From Marinospirillum alkaliphilum DSM 21637 (lineage in GTDB: Bacteria; Pseudomonadota; Gammaproteobacteria; Pseudomonadales; Halomonadaceae), in NCBI RefSeq assembly GCF_900119735.1, contig NZ_FPJW01000003.1:62001-126000 (forward strand): a DNA stretch of 64,000 nucleotides, written 5' to 3'. Shown here piece by piece: positions 36,535 through 47,988 of this stretch (positions are counted from its first letter, which is position 1; every line of letters begins with the position of its first letter). The translations under genes and the position numbers were made by a program. The notes beneath the pieces were generated by a model that had not been told where the DNA came from, ran no database searches, and saw nothing but the letters and a program-made list of their open reading frames with translations.

Positions 36535-37199
36535 GCGTAGGCTCCATCCTGTTTCAGGCTGCCCTGGCTCAATTCCATCATACGCAGGCCCATACGGGAA
36601 ATCAGGTCCAGGTCGTGCGAGGCAATCAATACTGTGACACCCACGGCATTAAACTGACGGAATAACTGCATGATCTCGGCAGAAAGCTGTGGGTCCAGGT
36701 TACCAGTTGGCTCATCCGCCAGCAGGATGGGGGGCTTGTTGACCACTGCGCGAGCAATACCAACACGCTGCTGTTCACCACCGGACAACATGATGGGATT
36801 GAGCTTTTCCTTGGATAACAAACCAACCTTGTCCAGGGCTGCGCGCACGCGCTTGCCGATATCCTGAGGGTTCATGCCTTCAATCACCAGCGGCAGGGCC
36901 ACGTTGTCATAAACGCTGCGATCGAACAGCAGCTGGTGATCCTGAAACACCACGCCAATTTTACGGCGCAGGTAGGGGATGTGGCGGCGTGCCAGGTTGT
37001 TGAGATTCAGGCTGTCGATGGTGACATGGCCACGAGTGGCCACTTCCATGCGCATGATCAGTTTTAACAGGGTGCTTTTGCCGGCACCGGAGTGGCCGGT
37101 CAAAAAAGCCATTTCACCCTCGTGAAGGGTGAAGGTCACATTCTGCAGCGCTTCATGGCCACTTTCATAGCGCTTGAAGACATTGGTGAACTGGATCAT
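36531..37199 (-). CDS. ftsE: Cell-division ATP-binding protein FtsE
   Basis: A 222-residue ABC ATPase. Walker A GHSGAGKST, Q-loop FQDHQLL, signature LSGGEQQRVGIARA and Walker B LLADEPTGNLD are all intact. With FtsX it couples ATP hydrolysis to septal peptidoglycan splitting. It starts 18 bp after ftsY and overlaps ftsX. Confidence 0.97.
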   Translation of the reverse strand: MIQFTNVFKRYESGHEALQNVTFTLHEGEMAFLTGHSGAGKSTLLKLIMRMEVATRGHVTIDSLNLNNLARRHIPYLRRKIGVVFQDHQLLFDRSVYDNVALPLVIEGMNPQDIGKRVRAALDKVGLLSKEKLNPIMLSGGEQQRVGIARAVVNKPPILLADEPTGNLDPQLSAEIMQLFRQFNAVGVTVLIASHDLDLISRMGLRMMELSQGSLKQDGAYA

Positions 37200-37217
37200 T
37201 GGCCCTCCCGGTGGCCA

Positions 37218-38231
37218 TTAGTCACTTGGCTGGATATCCAGCAAGGCGTCAACAAAACTCTCGGCATCAAATACCCTCAGGTCATCAACCTGTTCGCCAA
37301 CACCAATAAACCGAACAGGAATACCCAGCTCACGTGCCAGCGCAAATACAATACCGCCTTTGGCGGTGCCGTCCAGCTTGGTGAGCACCAGGCCGGTTAA
37401 GGGAACTGATTCGTTGAATTGACGGGCCTGATTGATTGCATTCTGACCAGTGGCCGCATCCAGTACCAGCAGGGTTTCGTGAGGGGCATCAGGGTCCAGC
37501 TTTTGCATGACCCGGCGCACCTTGGAAAGCTCTTCCATCAGGTTGCTCTTATTGTGCAGGCGACCGGCGGTATCAGCAATCAGCAGGTCAGCCTTGCGAG
37601 ACTGGGCGGCTTGCAGGGCATCAAAAATCACGCTGGCACTGTCAGCGCCGGTGTGTTGGGCGATCACCGGCACTTCGTTACGCTCTCCCCAGACTTTCAG
37701 CTGTTCAACGGCAGCGGCCCGGAAGGTGTCACCGGCTGCCAGCATCACCTTATGGCCTTCGCCCAGGTATTTTCTGGTCAGCTTGCCAATGGTGGTGGTT
37801 TTACCAACACCATTAACACCAACCATCAGGATGACTTGTGGCTTGCCGGATGCCAGGTTCAATTCCAGTGGCTGGCTGACGGGTAGCAGCAGGGATTTGA
37901 GTTCTTCTTTTAATGCGGCAAAAAGGGCATCTGAATCTTTTAACTGATCCCGGCTGACCTGTTCGGTCAGTTTCTGGATGATCTCGCGGGTGGCGGTCAT
38001 GCCCACATCAGCCATCAGCAGGCGGGTTTCCAGTTCTTCCAGTAGCTCGTCATCAATTTTTCGGGCACCCAGAAACAGGTCGGCCAGGCCATTGCGGGTT
38101 TTTGCCAGGCCCTGTTTAAGACGTGCAAAAAGGCCGCTGCCAGGCTGTTCGGCAGGTTTGGCAGTTGTTATTGATGAGTTGTCGGGACTGGTGTCCGGCT
38201 TTTTTTTATCGCGCTTGAAGAGTCCGAGCAT
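37218..38231 (-). CDS. ftsY: Signal recognition particle receptor FtsY
   Basis: A 337-residue SRP-family GTPase. A short charged N-terminal A region is followed by the NG domain: G1 GVNGVGKTTT, the insertion-box region with AAGDTFRAAAVEQL, G3 DTAGRLHNK and G4 TKLDGTAKGG. It docks SRP-ribosome complexes at SecYEG. The acidic A domain is much shorter than in E. coli, so the protein is short (337 against about 497), a common condition outside enterics. It heads ftsY-ftsE-ftsX. Confidence 0.97.
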   Translation of the reverse strand: MLGLFKRDKKKPDTSPDNSSITTAKPAEQPGSGLFARLKQGLAKTRNGLADLFLGARKIDDELLEELETRLLMADVGMTATREIIQKLTEQVSRDQLKDSDALFAALKEELKSLLLPVSQPLELNLASGKPQVILMVGVNGVGKTTTIGKLTRKYLGEGHKVMLAAGDTFRAAAVEQLKVWGERNEVPVIAQHTGADSASVIFDALQAAQSRKADLLIADTAGRLHNKSNLMEELSKVRRVMQKLDPDAPHETLLVLDAATGQNAINQARQFNESVPLTGLVLTKLDGTAKGGIVFALARELGIPVRFIGVGEQVDDLRVFDAESFVDALLDIQPSD

Positions 38232-38349
38232 GGGGATCTTTTTCTTAATCGTTTAGTGAATGCGTTATCCTATCACCTGCCTGCTCTGGACGGTAGCAGC
38301 CAGCCGGGCAAGGTAAGGTTCAGTCAATCAACTCCAATGCAGGTGAGTC

Positions 38350-38937
38350 ATGCCCAGATCAGCACACAAATCACCACGGCCTGACCCGCAGGGGCAGGTG
38401 CGCATTATTGGCGGTGAGTGGCGGGGGCGCAAGCTGCCGGTGCCGGATGCCGAAGGTTTACGTCCAACACCGGATCGGGTGCGGGAAACCCTGTTCAACT
38501 GGCTGCAGTTTCAGTTACCCGGTCGGCGTTGTCTGGATGCTTTTACGGGTAGTGGTGCGCTGGCGGCCGAGGCATTAAGTCGCGGAGCTTCAAGTGTCAC
38601 CGCTGTTGAGCGAGATCCGCGGGTTGCCAAACAGTTACGCGAGTTATTGTCACCCCTGGCTGGAGAGCGTCTGCAACTGGTTAATGCGGATGTTTGTCAT
38701 TGGTTGCAGACCCAGCCTGTTGAGCCTTTCAGCCTGGTGTTTCTGGACCCGCCTTTTCAGGCAGGCCTGTTGCAGCCAGTGGCAGAACTTCTGGAGAGTG
38801 GAGGCTGGCTGACAGCCGATGCTTTGATTTATGTTGAGCAGGCACGCCATGGTGAAGCTGTGCAGTTACCCACTGACTGGCAGTTGCAGAAAGAAAAGCA
38901 GGCCGGTGAAGTGCAATTCAGTTTGTACGCCAGATAA
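38350..38937 (+). CDS. rsmD: 16S rRNA (guanine966-N2)-methyltransferase
   Basis: The 195-residue SAM-dependent enzyme methylates G966 of 16S rRNA. Motifs: RIIGGEWRGRKLPVPD, RPTPDRVRETLFNWL, the SAM site CLDAFTGSGALAAEALSRGA and the catalytic DPPF in LVFLDPPF. It is divergent from ftsY across 118 bp and is followed by coaD, an arrangement found in many Gammaproteobacteria. Confidence 0.96.
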   Translation: MPRSAHKSPRPDPQGQVRIIGGEWRGRKLPVPDAEGLRPTPDRVRETLFNWLQFQLPGRRCLDAFTGSGALAAEALSRGASSVTAVERDPRVAKQLRELLSPLAGERLQLVNADVCHWLQTQPVEPFSLVFLDPPFQAGLLQPVAELLESGGWLTADALIYVEQARHGEAVQLPTDWQLQKEKQAGEVQFSLYAR

Positions 38938-39012
38938 AAAGGTTATTTGAGCGCCTGCTGGCTTTTCGGTAAGATGCGCTTCTTTCGGGCAGACCCGCCT
39001 GGGGTTTATTGA

Positions 39013-39516
<504 letters not shown>

Positions 39517-39570
39517 ACCAAAACATAAAACTGCCCGTCTCAGGCTGAAAGCCCACCCGCTACTTGATAA

Positions 39571-39840
<270 letters not shown>

Positions 39841-39875
39841 TGCGGTTGTCGCTCGGGCAATAAAGTCCGGCAATG

Positions 39876-39913
39876 AAAAAGGGTGAGCACCTGGGGTGGC
39901 TCACCCTTTTTTT
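39876..39913. terminator. Bidirectional terminator between yfhL and yheV
   Basis: GGGTGAGC at 39881-39888 pairs with GCTCACCC at 39899-39906; five A precede and seven T follow, so the hairpin works on both strands. It separates the convergent ferredoxin and yheV genes. Confidence 0.93.
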
Positions 39914-39942
39914 ATTGCGTCAATTTTTACTGAATCAATGTT

Positions 39943-40164
39943 TTACTGGATCAGTTTGACGACCTGGATTTCATCCTTGGGGTCGGGTTCTGTCTGATTG
40001 ACGCGTGTTGGCAGTTCTTCCGGCATGTCCAGACTCATGGAGTCGGTGAAACCACACTCAACACATTCCCGATGCTGGAAGCGGTCTTCCTGCCAGGCCT
40101 TGAGGCGATCCATGGCACCGCATTTGGGGCAGACGGCCCCGGCGATAAAGCGTTTGATGGTCAT
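39943..40164 (-). CDS. yheV: YheV-family zinc-ribbon protein
   Basis: A 73-residue protein with a CPKC...CVEC zinc-ribbon and an acidic C-terminal half, matching the YheV family of putative metal-binding proteins. Its function is unknown. The ATG at 40164 follows GAGGAG on the minus strand. Its leader contains a folded palindromic element at 40190-40278. Confidence 0.85.
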   Translation of the reverse strand: MTIKRFIAGAVCPKCGAMDRLKAWQEDRFQHRECVECGFTDSMSLDMPEELPTRVNQTEPDPKDEIQVVKLIQ

Positions 40165-40189
40165 GATTGCTCCTCAAGAGTCGGTGCCG

Positions 40190-40278
40190 CCTGTCGGGTG
40201 TTGTCAGGACGCGTGAATACATCCCTGTAAGCTCTGCCGCGACGTCCTGTCGCAGACAGCCTACCAACACCCGATAGG
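40190..40278. repeat. Folded palindromic intergenic element upstream of yheV
   Basis: The outer arms 40190-40203 and 40265-40278 pair over 14 bp with one wobble (core TCGGGTGTTG with CAACACCCGA). Inside, CAGGACG at 40205-40211 pairs with CGTCCTG at 40243-40249, with an enclosed TACA/TGTA hairpin, and CTGTC/GACAG forms an overlapping alternative hairpin at 40247-40259. The whole looks like a dispersed REP-type element or a structured leader RNA. I see one copy in this window. Confidence 0.6.
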
Positions 40279-40366
40279 CATCACCCGGTTCAGTTCCAGT
40301 TAGTCAGCGATCCCTGGCTGAGTGGTGGAGTCATTACACCCCGTACCTCCTAACGTATAACGTTCA

Positions 40367-43300
40367 TCATCCCACCCATTTGCGGGCATTGGCAAACAGG
40401 CGCTGCCAGGGTCCCTGGTCACCCCAGTTGTCCGGATGCCAGGAGTTGCTGACACTGCGAGCCACGCGCTCGGGGTGAGGCATCATGATGGTGGCGCGGC
40501 CATCCAGGCTGGTCAGGCCGGTAATGCCAGCCGGTGAACCATTGGGGTTGAAGGGGTAACGCTGGGTGACTTCACCCCGGTTGTCGACATAACGCAGGGC
40601 AATGCTGCCGCTGTTTTCCAGCTGTTGCAGGTGGTCTGCACCACGGAACTCTGCACGCCCTTCGCCGTGAGAAACGGCAATCGGCAGGCGGGAGCCTTCC
40701 ATGCCAGCCAGCAGGATGGAGTTGGTTTTCTGGATTTCCACTGTGGCAACCCGTGCTTCGAACTGTTCCGACAGGTTGCGTACAAAACGCGGCCAGTGGT
40801 CCGCACCGGGAATCAGTTCTTTCAGTTGGGACAGCATCTGGCAGCCGTTGCAGATGCCCAGGGTGAAGGTGTCTTCACGGGCAAAAAAGTCGGCCAGGGC
40901 TTCACGTACCTGTGGGTGGAACAGGGCGGATTTGGCCCAGCCTCCACCGGCACCGAGCACGTCACCATAGGAGAAGCCACCACAGGCAGCCAGGCCACGG
41001 AAGTCCTGCAGCTGGATGCGCTGTGCCATCAAGTCACTCATGTGCACATCAATGGCATCAAATCCGGCACGATGGAAGGCGGCAGCCATTTCCATGTGGC
41101 TGTTGACTCCCTGCTCGCGCAGGATTGCCACTTTCGGGCGTTGTTGCAGGTGCAGGAAGGGAGCGGCCAGATCTTCGTTGCTGTCAAACGTCAGCAGCGG
41201 GCTGATGCCTGGGTCGCCAGCATCCAGCAGGTTGTCGAATTCTTCCAGGGCGCATTCAGCATTGTCACGCAGTGCCTGGATGCGGTAGCTGGTTTCAGCC
41301 CACAGGCGCTGGTATTCCACACGGCTGGCCTGCAACAGCAGTTCACCGTCCAGTGAGAAGCTCAGCAGGTCATCAGTTGCCGGATGGCCGATAACCTGAG
41401 CGCAGTCGCCCAGTCCGGCCGCCGCCAGTTGTACCAGCACATCTTCGGTGTCGGTCTGACGTATCTGTAAAACGGCCCCCACTTCTTCGCTGAACAATGC
41501 TGCCAGCGCTTCTTCCGGGTTGCTGGCCAGCAGGTCCAGTTTGATGTCCAGGCCGGTGTGACCGGCAAAGGCCATTTCCGCCAAGGTGGCAAACAGGCCG
41601 CCATCGGAGCGGTCATGGTAGGCCAGCAGCTTGTTGTCTGCATTCAGCCCCTGGATCACGGCAAAAAAGGCTTTCAGGTCTTCGGCATCATCCAGGTCCG
41701 GCGCTTCGTTGCCGAGCTGGTTGTACACCTGCGCCAGTGCTGAACCACCCAGACGATTCTGGCCACGACCCAGGTCGATCAGCAGCAGATCGGTTTCGCC
41801 CAGGTCAGTGCGCAGTTGCGGGGTCAGGGTGCGGCGTGCATCAGTGACCGGAGCAAAACCACTGACCACCAGTGACAAGGGGGAAGTCACTGACTTGTCT
41901 GCACCGGATTGATCCTGCCACTGGGTGCGCATGGACATGGAGTCCTTGCCGACCGGAATGGCAATGCCCAGTTGCGGGCAGAGTTCCATGCCCACGGCAA
42001 AGACTGTGTCGTAAAGTGCCTGGTTTTCACCGGGGTGATTGGCGGCAGACATCCAGTTGGCGGAGAGTTTGACATCACTCAACTGGCGGATGGACGCAGC
42101 AGCCAGGTTGGTGAGGGTTTCTGCCACGGCCATGCGACCGGATGCAGCCGGGTTGATCAGTGCCAGTGGGGTGCGCTCGCCCATCGCCATGGCTTCACCG
42201 GTGTGGGTGAAAGGTGTGGTGGTGGTGACGGCGCAATCTGCCACCGGCACCTGCCAGGGGCCAACCATCTGATCACGGGCCACCAGACCGGTGACACTGC
42301 GGTCGCCGATGGTGATGAGGAATTGTTTGCTGGCTACCGTTGGCAGTTGCAGTACCCGGCGTGCCGCATCAGTGATGGTGATGCCTTGCAGTTGCAAGGC
42401 GGGCAGTTGCAGGGTCTGGCGTTCAAAGCTGCGTTGCATTTTCGGTGGTTTGCCGAACAGCACACTCATCGGCAGGTCCACGGGTTTGCTGTTGAAGTGG
42501 CCGTCCGCCACGGTCAGGTGGTGGGCTTCGGTGGCTTCACCCACGACTGCATAAGGGGCACGCTCACGCTGGCAGAGCTGGTCAAACAGCGCCAGGTTTT
42601 CTGCAGCCACGGCGAGTACATAACGCTCCTGAGCTTCGTTGCACCAGATTTCCAGCGGGCTCATGCCGGGTTCTGCGTTGGGCACGGCGCGCAGGTCAAA
42701 CAGGCCGCCGCGTTCACCGTCCTTGACCAGTTCCGGCAGGGCGTTGGACAGGCCGCCAGCTCCCACATCGTGAATGAAACAAATCGGGTTCTTGTCGCCC
42801 AGTCCCCAGCAGCGGTCAATGACCTCCTGCGCACGGCGTTCGATTTCGGCGTTGTCACGCTGTACGGATGCAAAATCCAGATCGGCGCTGGATGAGCCCG
42901 TTGCCATGGAGGAAGCCGCGCCACCACCCAGGCCAATGTTCATGGCCGGGCCACCCAACACAATCAGCTTGGCGCCAACCGGAATTTCACCCTTTTCAAC
43001 ATGATTCGGGCGAATGTTACCCAGACCACCGGCCAGCATGATGGGTTTGTGGTAGCCGCGACGCTCAAGGCCATTCAGGCCGGGTGCATCTTCTTCATAG
43101 GTCCGGAAATAACCATTCAGGTTGGGGCGACCGAATTCGTTGTTGAAGGCGGCACCACCCAGGGGGCCGTCAATCATGATGTCCAGTGCCGACACAATGC
43201 GCTCGGGTTTGCCGTAGTCCTGTTGTTCCCAGGGCTGGGTGTAGCCGGGAATACGCAGGTTGGAAACGGTAAAACCGGTCAGGCCAGCCTTGGGTTTGGA

Positions 43301-44275
43301 GCCAATGCCGGTGGCACCTTCATCACGGATTTCACCACCAGCACCAGTGGCTGCACCAGGGAAGGGCGCAATGGCGGTTGGGTGGTTGTGGGTTTCCACC
43401 TTCATCAGGATGTGGGTGGGCTCATGCACTACATTCCATTGCTGGTTGCCCGGTTGTGGAAAGAAGCGTGGCGCTTCAAAGCCTTCAATAACTGCAGCAT
43501 TGTCTTTGTAGGCGGACAGCACACCTTCCGGTGCCAGTTTATGGGTGTTGCGAATCATGCCAAACAGCGAGTGAGGTGAGGTTTCACCATCAATGATCCA
43601 GCTGGCATTAAAAATCTTGTGGCGGCAGTGCTCGGAATTGGCCTGAGCAAACATCATCAGTTCCACGTCGTTGGGGTTGCGTCCCAGCTCGGTGAAACTT
43701 TTCACCAGGTAGTCGATCTCATCTTCGGCCAACGCCAGCCCCAGACTGCCATTGGCTTTGACCAGTGCTTCGCGGCCACCACCCAGAATGTCCACGCTGC
43801 CCAGTGGTCTTGGGCTTTCGTGACGGAACAGGGCTGCCGTGGCGCTGATATCACGCAGCAGGGTTTCAGTCATGCGGTCATGCAGCAGGGCGCTGACCTT
43901 GTCGGCCTGATCGGCGTTGAGCGGCTGACTGACCTGCAAGGCATAAACAATGCCGCGTTCCAGACGTTGCACCTGGTTTAAGCCAGAGTTGCGGGCAATG
44001 TCAGTGGCTTTGGAAGACCAGGGTGACTGGGTGCCCAGTCTTGGTACCACCACAAAAACTTCGCCTTCCAGCGTCTGGCGGTCAGCAGCAGGGCCGTAGC
44101 TCAGCAAGGCTTCCAGCAGTTGTTGCTGTTTGGAGTCCAGCGTGCCATCCAGTTCGGCAAGGTGCAGGTATTCGGCATACAGGCCAGTGATTTGTGGAGC
44201 CGCAGCCTGAAGCTGGGCCAGCAGTTTGCCGGAACGGAAAGCGGAAAGAGCGGGTGCGCCTCGCAGTTGCAACAT
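40367..44275 (-). CDS. purL: Phosphoribosylformylglycinamidine synthase (large form)
   Basis: The 1302-residue single-chain enzyme makes FGAM from FGAR, ATP and glutamine in purine synthesis. The N-terminal and synthetase domains show [19 protein letters not shown]-type and [17 protein letters not shown] segments; the C-terminal class I glutaminase has the nucleophile in GICNGCQ and the His/Glu pair in PHPERV. I start at the ATG at 44275 ([11 protein letters not shown]), which matches the family; 38 upstream in-frame codons have no family similarity. It stands alone, as usual in Gammaproteobacteria, and is divergent from mltF. Confidence 0.97.
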   Translation of the reverse strand: MLQLRGAPALSAFRSGKLLAQLQAAAPQITGLYAEYLHLAELDGTLDSKQQQLLEALLSYGPAADRQTLEGEVFVVVPRLGTQSPWSSKATDIARNSGLNQVQRLERGIVYALQVSQPLNADQADKVSALLHDRMTETLLRDISATAALFRHESPRPLGSVDILGGGREALVKANGSLGLALAEDEIDYLVKSFTELGRNPNDVELMMFAQANSEHCRHKIFNASWIIDGETSPHSLFGMIRNTHKLAPEGVLSAYKDNAAVIEGFEAPRFFPQPGNQQWNVVHEPTHILMKVETHNHPTAIAPFPGAATGAGGEIRDEGATGIGSKPKAGLTGFTVSNLRIPGYTQPWEQQDYGKPERIVSALDIMIDGPLGGAAFNNEFGRPNLNGYFRTYEEDAPGLNGLERRGYHKPIMLAGGLGNIRPNHVEKGEIPVGAKLIVLGGPAMNIGLGGGAASSMATGSSSADLDFASVQRDNAEIERRAQEVIDRCWGLGDKNPICFIHDVGAGGLSNALPELVKDGERGGLFDLRAVPNAEPGMSPLEIWCNEAQERYVLAVAAENLALFDQLCQRERAPYAVVGEATEAHHLTVADGHFNSKPVDLPMSVLFGKPPKMQRSFERQTLQLPALQLQGITITDAARRVLQLPTVASKQFLITIGDRSVTGLVARDQMVGPWQVPVADCAVTTTTPFTHTGEAMAMGERTPLALINPAASGRMAVAETLTNLAAASIRQLSDVKLSANWMSAANHPGENQALYDTVFAVGMELCPQLGIAIPVGKDSMSMRTQWQDQSGADKSVTSPLSLVVSGFAPVTDARRTLTPQLRTDLGETDLLLIDLGRGQNRLGGSALAQVYNQLGNEAPDLDDAEDLKAFFAVIQGLNADNKLLAYHDRSDGGLFATLAEMAFAGHTGLDIKLDLLASNPEEALAALFSEEVGAVLQIRQTDTEDVLVQLAAAGLGDCAQVIGHPATDDLLSFSLDGELLLQASRVEYQRLWAETSYRIQALRDNAECALEEFDNLLDAGDPGISPLLTFDSNEDLAAPFLHLQQRPKVAILREQGVNSHMEMAAAFHRAGFDAIDVHMSDLMAQRIQLQDFRGLAACGGFSYGDVLGAGGGWAKSALFHPQVREALADFFAREDTFTLGICNGCQMLSQLKELIPGADHWPRFVRNLSEQFEARVATVEIQKTNSILLAGMEGSRLPIAVSHGEGRAEFRGADHLQQLENSGSIALRYVDNRGEVTQRYPFNPNGSPAGITGLTSLDGRATIMMPHPERVARSVSNSWHPDNWGDQGPWQRLFANARKWVG

Positions 44276-44620
44276 CAGGAAGCCTCGTCGGAGCAGGAGT
44301 TGGGTCAGTCTTGAAAAGGGACAGGAAAATTGCCGCGAATGATAGCGCAAAGCGTTGCAGAGGGCTACGGAAGGACAAAAAATGAACAATGAGTCACAAA
44401 AAATGTATCTACATTGGCGCTTTTTTGATCAGTGTTTGTTAGAATTACATTAATCAACCTGGCGTCAAGTCTTATTACAAGAATAGCCTGATCGGCAACT
44501 CACTGATCCGGCTGCCTTTTCTTTTATCTTTTAGGCAGTGGATCGGGTGTGAGGGGAGCAATTCAATCTCCACTCTGACGGTAAACATGAATCGAAACAC
44601 CTTTCGATGAGCTCCTGTTT

Positions 44621-46045
44621 ATGAAATTGAAAACACTTCTGGTCCTTTTTCTGATGTTGCTGTTGGCAGCAGGCTGCCAACAGGCCGATCCTCTGGGAGA
44701 GGTTCTGCAGAAAGGCACTTTGAAAGTAGCCATGCGCAATACCCCCTCTGTTTATTACGAGCACCGCGAAGGTGCTGCTGGCTTTGAATATGAGCTGGTG
44801 CGTTCTTTTGCTGAGCATCTGGGGGTAGAGCTGGAAATTGTTACTGCTGGCAGCGAAGCGGAACTTGAGCGTGCCTTGCTGGCCGGTGAAGTGGATATGG
44901 CTGCCGGTGGTCTGGGTCTGACACTGGATCGCAAGCGCAACTTCTCCACCTCTTCGCCGCTGCTGCACTCATCCCAGATGGTGGTGTATCGCCGTGGTCA
45001 TTATCGTCCGCGCAGTTGGGATGATCTGAAAGAAGGCACTCTGGCGGTGATGTCTTCGTCTCGTCAGGCGGAAGTGCTGAAAAGCCATCAGATTCAGTAT
45101 CCACACCTGAGCTGGATGGAAACTGAAGATCTGGAAGTGACCGATCTGCTGAAAATGATTCAGGATGGTGATCTGGATTATGCGCTGGTCAGTGCGCAGG
45201 ATTTTAATATCAACCGCTTTTTCTTCCCGCGCGTGGGGGTGGCTTTTGATACCGATGTATCTGCTGCCATGGTGTGGTTGTTCCCGCGTGAGCGTCAGTC
45301 GCATCTGGCGCGAGCTGCCAGTGGTTATATTCAGTATGCCCAGTCGCTGGGTCTGATTGATGAGGTGCGGGAGCGTTATTACCGTCATGAACAGTATCTG
45401 GAGTATGTCGGTGCGCCGCTGTTCCTGCGCCATGTCAGATCACGATTGCCCCAGTATGAGGCGCATTTCCGTGCTGCCGCAGAAGTGCAGGGTATGGATT
45501 GGCAGTTGTTGGCGGCAGTTGGTTTTCAGGAGTCCCACTGGCGGCGTAATGCGGTTTCGCCGACCGGCGTACGCGGCCTGATGATGCTGACACAGCGCAC
45601 CGCCAATGAGCTGGGTGTGAACCGACTGGACCCGATACAGAGCATTGAAGGTGGTGCGCGTTACTTGCGTCAGCTGTATGACCGCATTCCTGAGCGTATT
45701 CAGGGTGAGGATCGGCTGTATTTTGCCCTGGCAGCCTACAATGTGGGGATGGGGCATCTTGAGGATGCGCGTCGCATCACTGAGTCCCAGGGGTTTGATC
45801 CTGACAAGTGGGATGATGTGGCTCGTCATCTGCCGCTGCTGAGTCAACGCCAGTGGTATCGTCAGACCCGTTTTGGTTATGCACGGGGTAATGAGCCGGT
45901 GGTTTATGTGCAGAACATCCGTCGTTACCTGGAGATTCTGGAGTGGCATCACAGAACACAGGAAAACTTCCTGGAAGAACTGGAAGAGCGGGCTGCGCGG
46001 GTTCGTTTTGAAACGGCGTTTCGCAAGGTTCCACCGGTCATCTGA
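44621..46045 (+). CDS. mltF: Membrane-bound lytic murein transglycosylase F
   Basis: A 474-residue lipoprotein. The signal peptide ends in lipobox LAAGC with Cys at about residue 19. A periplasmic solute-binding-like domain (about 25-265) regulates the C-terminal transglycosylase domain, whose catalytic Glu lies in VGFQESHW, followed by the family motifs SPTGVRGLMML and AAYNVGMGHL. It cleaves peptidoglycan to 1,6-anhydromuropeptides. The divergent neighbour is purL, a conserved arrangement. The ATG at 44621 has GAGCTCC upstream, a modest ribosome binding site. Confidence 0.95.
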   Translation: MKLKTLLVLFLMLLLAAGCQQADPLGEVLQKGTLKVAMRNTPSVYYEHREGAAGFEYELVRSFAEHLGVELEIVTAGSEAELERALLAGEVDMAAGGLGLTLDRKRNFSTSSPLLHSSQMVVYRRGHYRPRSWDDLKEGTLAVMSSSRQAEVLKSHQIQYPHLSWMETEDLEVTDLLKMIQDGDLDYALVSAQDFNINRFFFPRVGVAFDTDVSAAMVWLFPRERQSHLARAASGYIQYAQSLGLIDEVRERYYRHEQYLEYVGAPLFLRHVRSRLPQYEAHFRAAAEVQGMDWQLLAAVGFQESHWRRNAVSPTGVRGLMMLTQRTANELGVNRLDPIQSIEGGARYLRQLYDRIPERIQGEDRLYFALAAYNVGMGHLEDARRITESQGFDPDKWDDVARHLPLLSQRQWYRQTRFGYARGNEPVVYVQNIRRYLEILEWHHRTQENFLEELEERAARVRFETAFRKVPPVI

Positions 46046-46230
46046 GGCTTCCCGTGATCAAAGGTTTCACCGGTTATCCAGGCTTCCACCAGTTGTCTGA
46101 TGCGCATACCGGATGTTGATGTTTGTCACTGATCTGACCGGGAACTTCAGGCATCAGTAAGCATCAGATGTAAGCAGTGTCAGTTTTGCTGATTGCAGCA
46201 GTTTTCAAGGCAAGGGCAACGCCTTATTCC

Positions 46231-46262
46231 AGCCGGTCCCGTCAGGTGGCCGGCTTTTTTTT
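46231..46262 (+). terminator. Rho-independent terminator of mltF
   Basis: AGCCGG at 46231-46236 pairs with CCGGCT at 46250-46255 and is followed by a run of eight T, about 190 bp after the mltF stop. Confidence 0.8.
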
Positions 46263-46299
46263 GCCTTTGATAGCCCATCGGAGCATTTCTTTTAAGCAT

Positions 46300-46324
46300 A
46301 AAAAAACCCCGCCTTGCGGCGGGG
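46300..46324 (-). terminator. Rho-independent terminator of glnA
   Basis: On the minus strand CCCCGCC pairs with GGCGGGG (46307-46313 and 46318-46324) and is followed by seven T, 23 bp after the glnA stop. Confidence 0.93.
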
Positions 46325-46346
46325 TTGCTGTGCTGATCGAAAGGGA

Positions 46347-47753
46347 TCAGACAGAGTAGTACATGTCGAACTCAACCGGGTGAGTGGTGTGTTCGAGACG
46401 GTGTACTTCTTCCATTTTCAGATCGATGAAAGCATCCAGCATATCGTCAGTGAACACGCCGCCTTTGGTCAGGAAGGCGCGGTCAGCTTTCAGAGCTTCC
46501 AGGGCTTCACGCAGGCTGCCACAAACCTGTGGGACCTGGGCAGCTTCTTCCGGCGGCAGGTCATAGAGGTTTTTGTCCATGGCATCGCCAGGGTGGATCT
46601 TGTTCTGGATACCGTCCAGACCCGCCATCAGCAGTGCAGCAAAGCACAGGTAGGGGTTGGCACCTGGATCAGGGAAGCGAGTCTCAATACGACGGGCTTT
46701 CGGGCTGCTAACGTAAGGAATACGGATGGAAGCAGAGCGGTTGCGGGCAGAGTAAGCCAGCATGACCGGAGCTTCGAAGCCGGGTACCAGACGCTTGTAG
46801 GAGTTGGTCAGCGGGTTGGTGATGGCGTTCAGGGCTTTGGCGTGCTTGATGATACCGCCAATGTAGTACAGAGCCATTTCAGACAGGCCGCCGTAGCTGT
46901 CACCGGAGAACAGGTTAACACCGTCTTTGGACAGGGACTGGTGAACGTGCATACCGGAACCGTTGTCACCAACCAGAGGCTTGGGCATGAAGGTAGCCGT
47001 TTTGCCGAAGGCGTGGGCAACGTTGTGTACGCAGTACTTCAGGCGCTGTACTTCGTCAGCCTTTTTAACCAGGGTGTTAAAGGCAACACCGATTTCGCAC
47101 TGGTTGGCAGTAGCTACTTCGTGGTGGTGTACTTCAACCTTCAGGCCCATGGCGGTCATGGCATTACACATGGCGCCACGGATTTCGTGGGAAGAGTCAA
47201 CCGGGGGAACCGGGAAGTAACCACCTTTGACGCGTGGGCGGTGGCCCATGTTGCCGCCTTCGATGGTGGCATCAGAAGACCAGGCCGCTTCTTCAGAGTT
47301 GATGTGGTAAGAGGCACCAGAGATGTCTTGTTTCCACTTCACGTCGTCAAAAATGAAGAACTCTGGCTCTGGACCGAAGAAAGCGGTGTCAGCGATGCCG
47401 GTGGACTTCAGGTATTCTTCAGCGCGGCGGGCCAGGGAGCGGGGATCACGCTCGTAACCTTGCATGGTGCTGGGCTCGATGATGTCACACTGCAGGATCA
47501 GGGTGGGTTCATCGGTAAAGGGATCCAGTACCGCAGAAGAGTCGTCCGGACGCATGATCATGTCGGACTCGTTGATGCCTTTCCAGCCGCCGACGGAAGA
47601 ACCGTCAAACATCTGTCCTGATTCGAAGAATTCTTCGTCAACAGAAGCGGCAGGAATGGTGACGTGCTGTTCTTTACCGCGAGCATCAGTAAAGCGCAGG
47701 TCGATCCACTTTACGTCGTGTTCTTTGATAATAGAAAGGCTCTTTTCGGACAT
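46347..47753 (-). CDS. glnA: Glutamine synthetase type I
   Basis: A 468-residue ammonia-assimilating enzyme that forms dodecamers. Motifs: the beta-grasp start, [16 protein letters not shown], the metal and ATP-binding [10 protein letters not shown] and KGGYFPVPP, and [11 protein letters not shown]. The adenylylation site Tyr is conserved in [10 protein letters not shown], so control by GlnE is expected. A sigma-54 promoter with upstream NtrC-like sites precedes it, giving nitrogen-limitation control. No ntrBC genes are adjacent. Confidence 0.98.
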   Translation of the reverse strand: MSEKSLSIIKEHDVKWIDLRFTDARGKEQHVTIPAASVDEEFFESGQMFDGSSVGGWKGINESDMIMRPDDSSAVLDPFTDEPTLILQCDIIEPSTMQGYERDPRSLARRAEEYLKSTGIADTAFFGPEPEFFIFDDVKWKQDISGASYHINSEEAAWSSDATIEGGNMGHRPRVKGGYFPVPPVDSSHEIRGAMCNAMTAMGLKVEVHHHEVATANQCEIGVAFNTLVKKADEVQRLKYCVHNVAHAFGKTATFMPKPLVGDNGSGMHVHQSLSKDGVNLFSGDSYGGLSEMALYYIGGIIKHAKALNAITNPLTNSYKRLVPGFEAPVMLAYSARNRSASIRIPYVSSPKARRIETRFPDPGANPYLCFAALLMAGLDGIQNKIHPGDAMDKNLYDLPPEEAAQVPQVCGSLREALEALKADRAFLTKGGVFTDDMLDAFIDLKMEEVHRLEHTTHPVEFDMYYSV

Positions 47754-47846
47754 GTTCGCCTCCGTGGTTTGGCGTTGGTTTCCAGGTTTACGAATTCTGC
47801 TTCATGCGAAGGAAATCGCCTGAGGTCAGTTCTGGCAAAAACAAAA

Positions 47847-47862
47847 GCAATCCCTGTGCCAA
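47847..47862 (-). promoter_or_regulatory. Sigma-54 promoter of glnA
   Basis: On the minus strand the sequence reads TTGGCACAGGGATTGC: TGGCAC and TTGC with exactly ten bases between the GG and GC, the -24/-12 layout of RpoN promoters. Transcription would start near 47835, giving a leader of about 80 nt. Confidence 0.9.
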
Positions 47863-47988
47863 AAACATGCACCTTTGCTCCAGCTTGCATCAATTCAGGG
47901 TGCGGTTTGAGTTTTCAGCCTCATGATGAGGCAGGGTCTTATTTTTCACGCCTGCTTTTGCACCTGATTAGAGCATAAAAATACCTTT

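Larger units (their letters stand above)
46046..46346. other. Gene-free stretch between mltF and glnA
   Basis: About 300 bp between convergent genes. I see no ORF with family features in 46046-46230, only scattered CATCAG words. The right part holds the two terminators listed separately. Confidence 0.7.

Noticed and set aside
40165-40366. 4.5S RNA or a purine riboswitch near purL
   Set aside because: The conserved SRP-RNA tip and purine-aptamer core are not present on either strand; the fold there is a palindromic element instead.
44276-44389. N-terminal extension of purL to 44389
   Set aside because: The extra 38 codons do not resemble the family start, while the ATG at 44275 begins the conserved N-terminus.
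46314-47621. 435-codon open frame on the plus strand opposite glnA
   Set aside because: It is the mirror of glnA; composition follows the third-codon bias of glnA, no family features, and no ribosome binding site.
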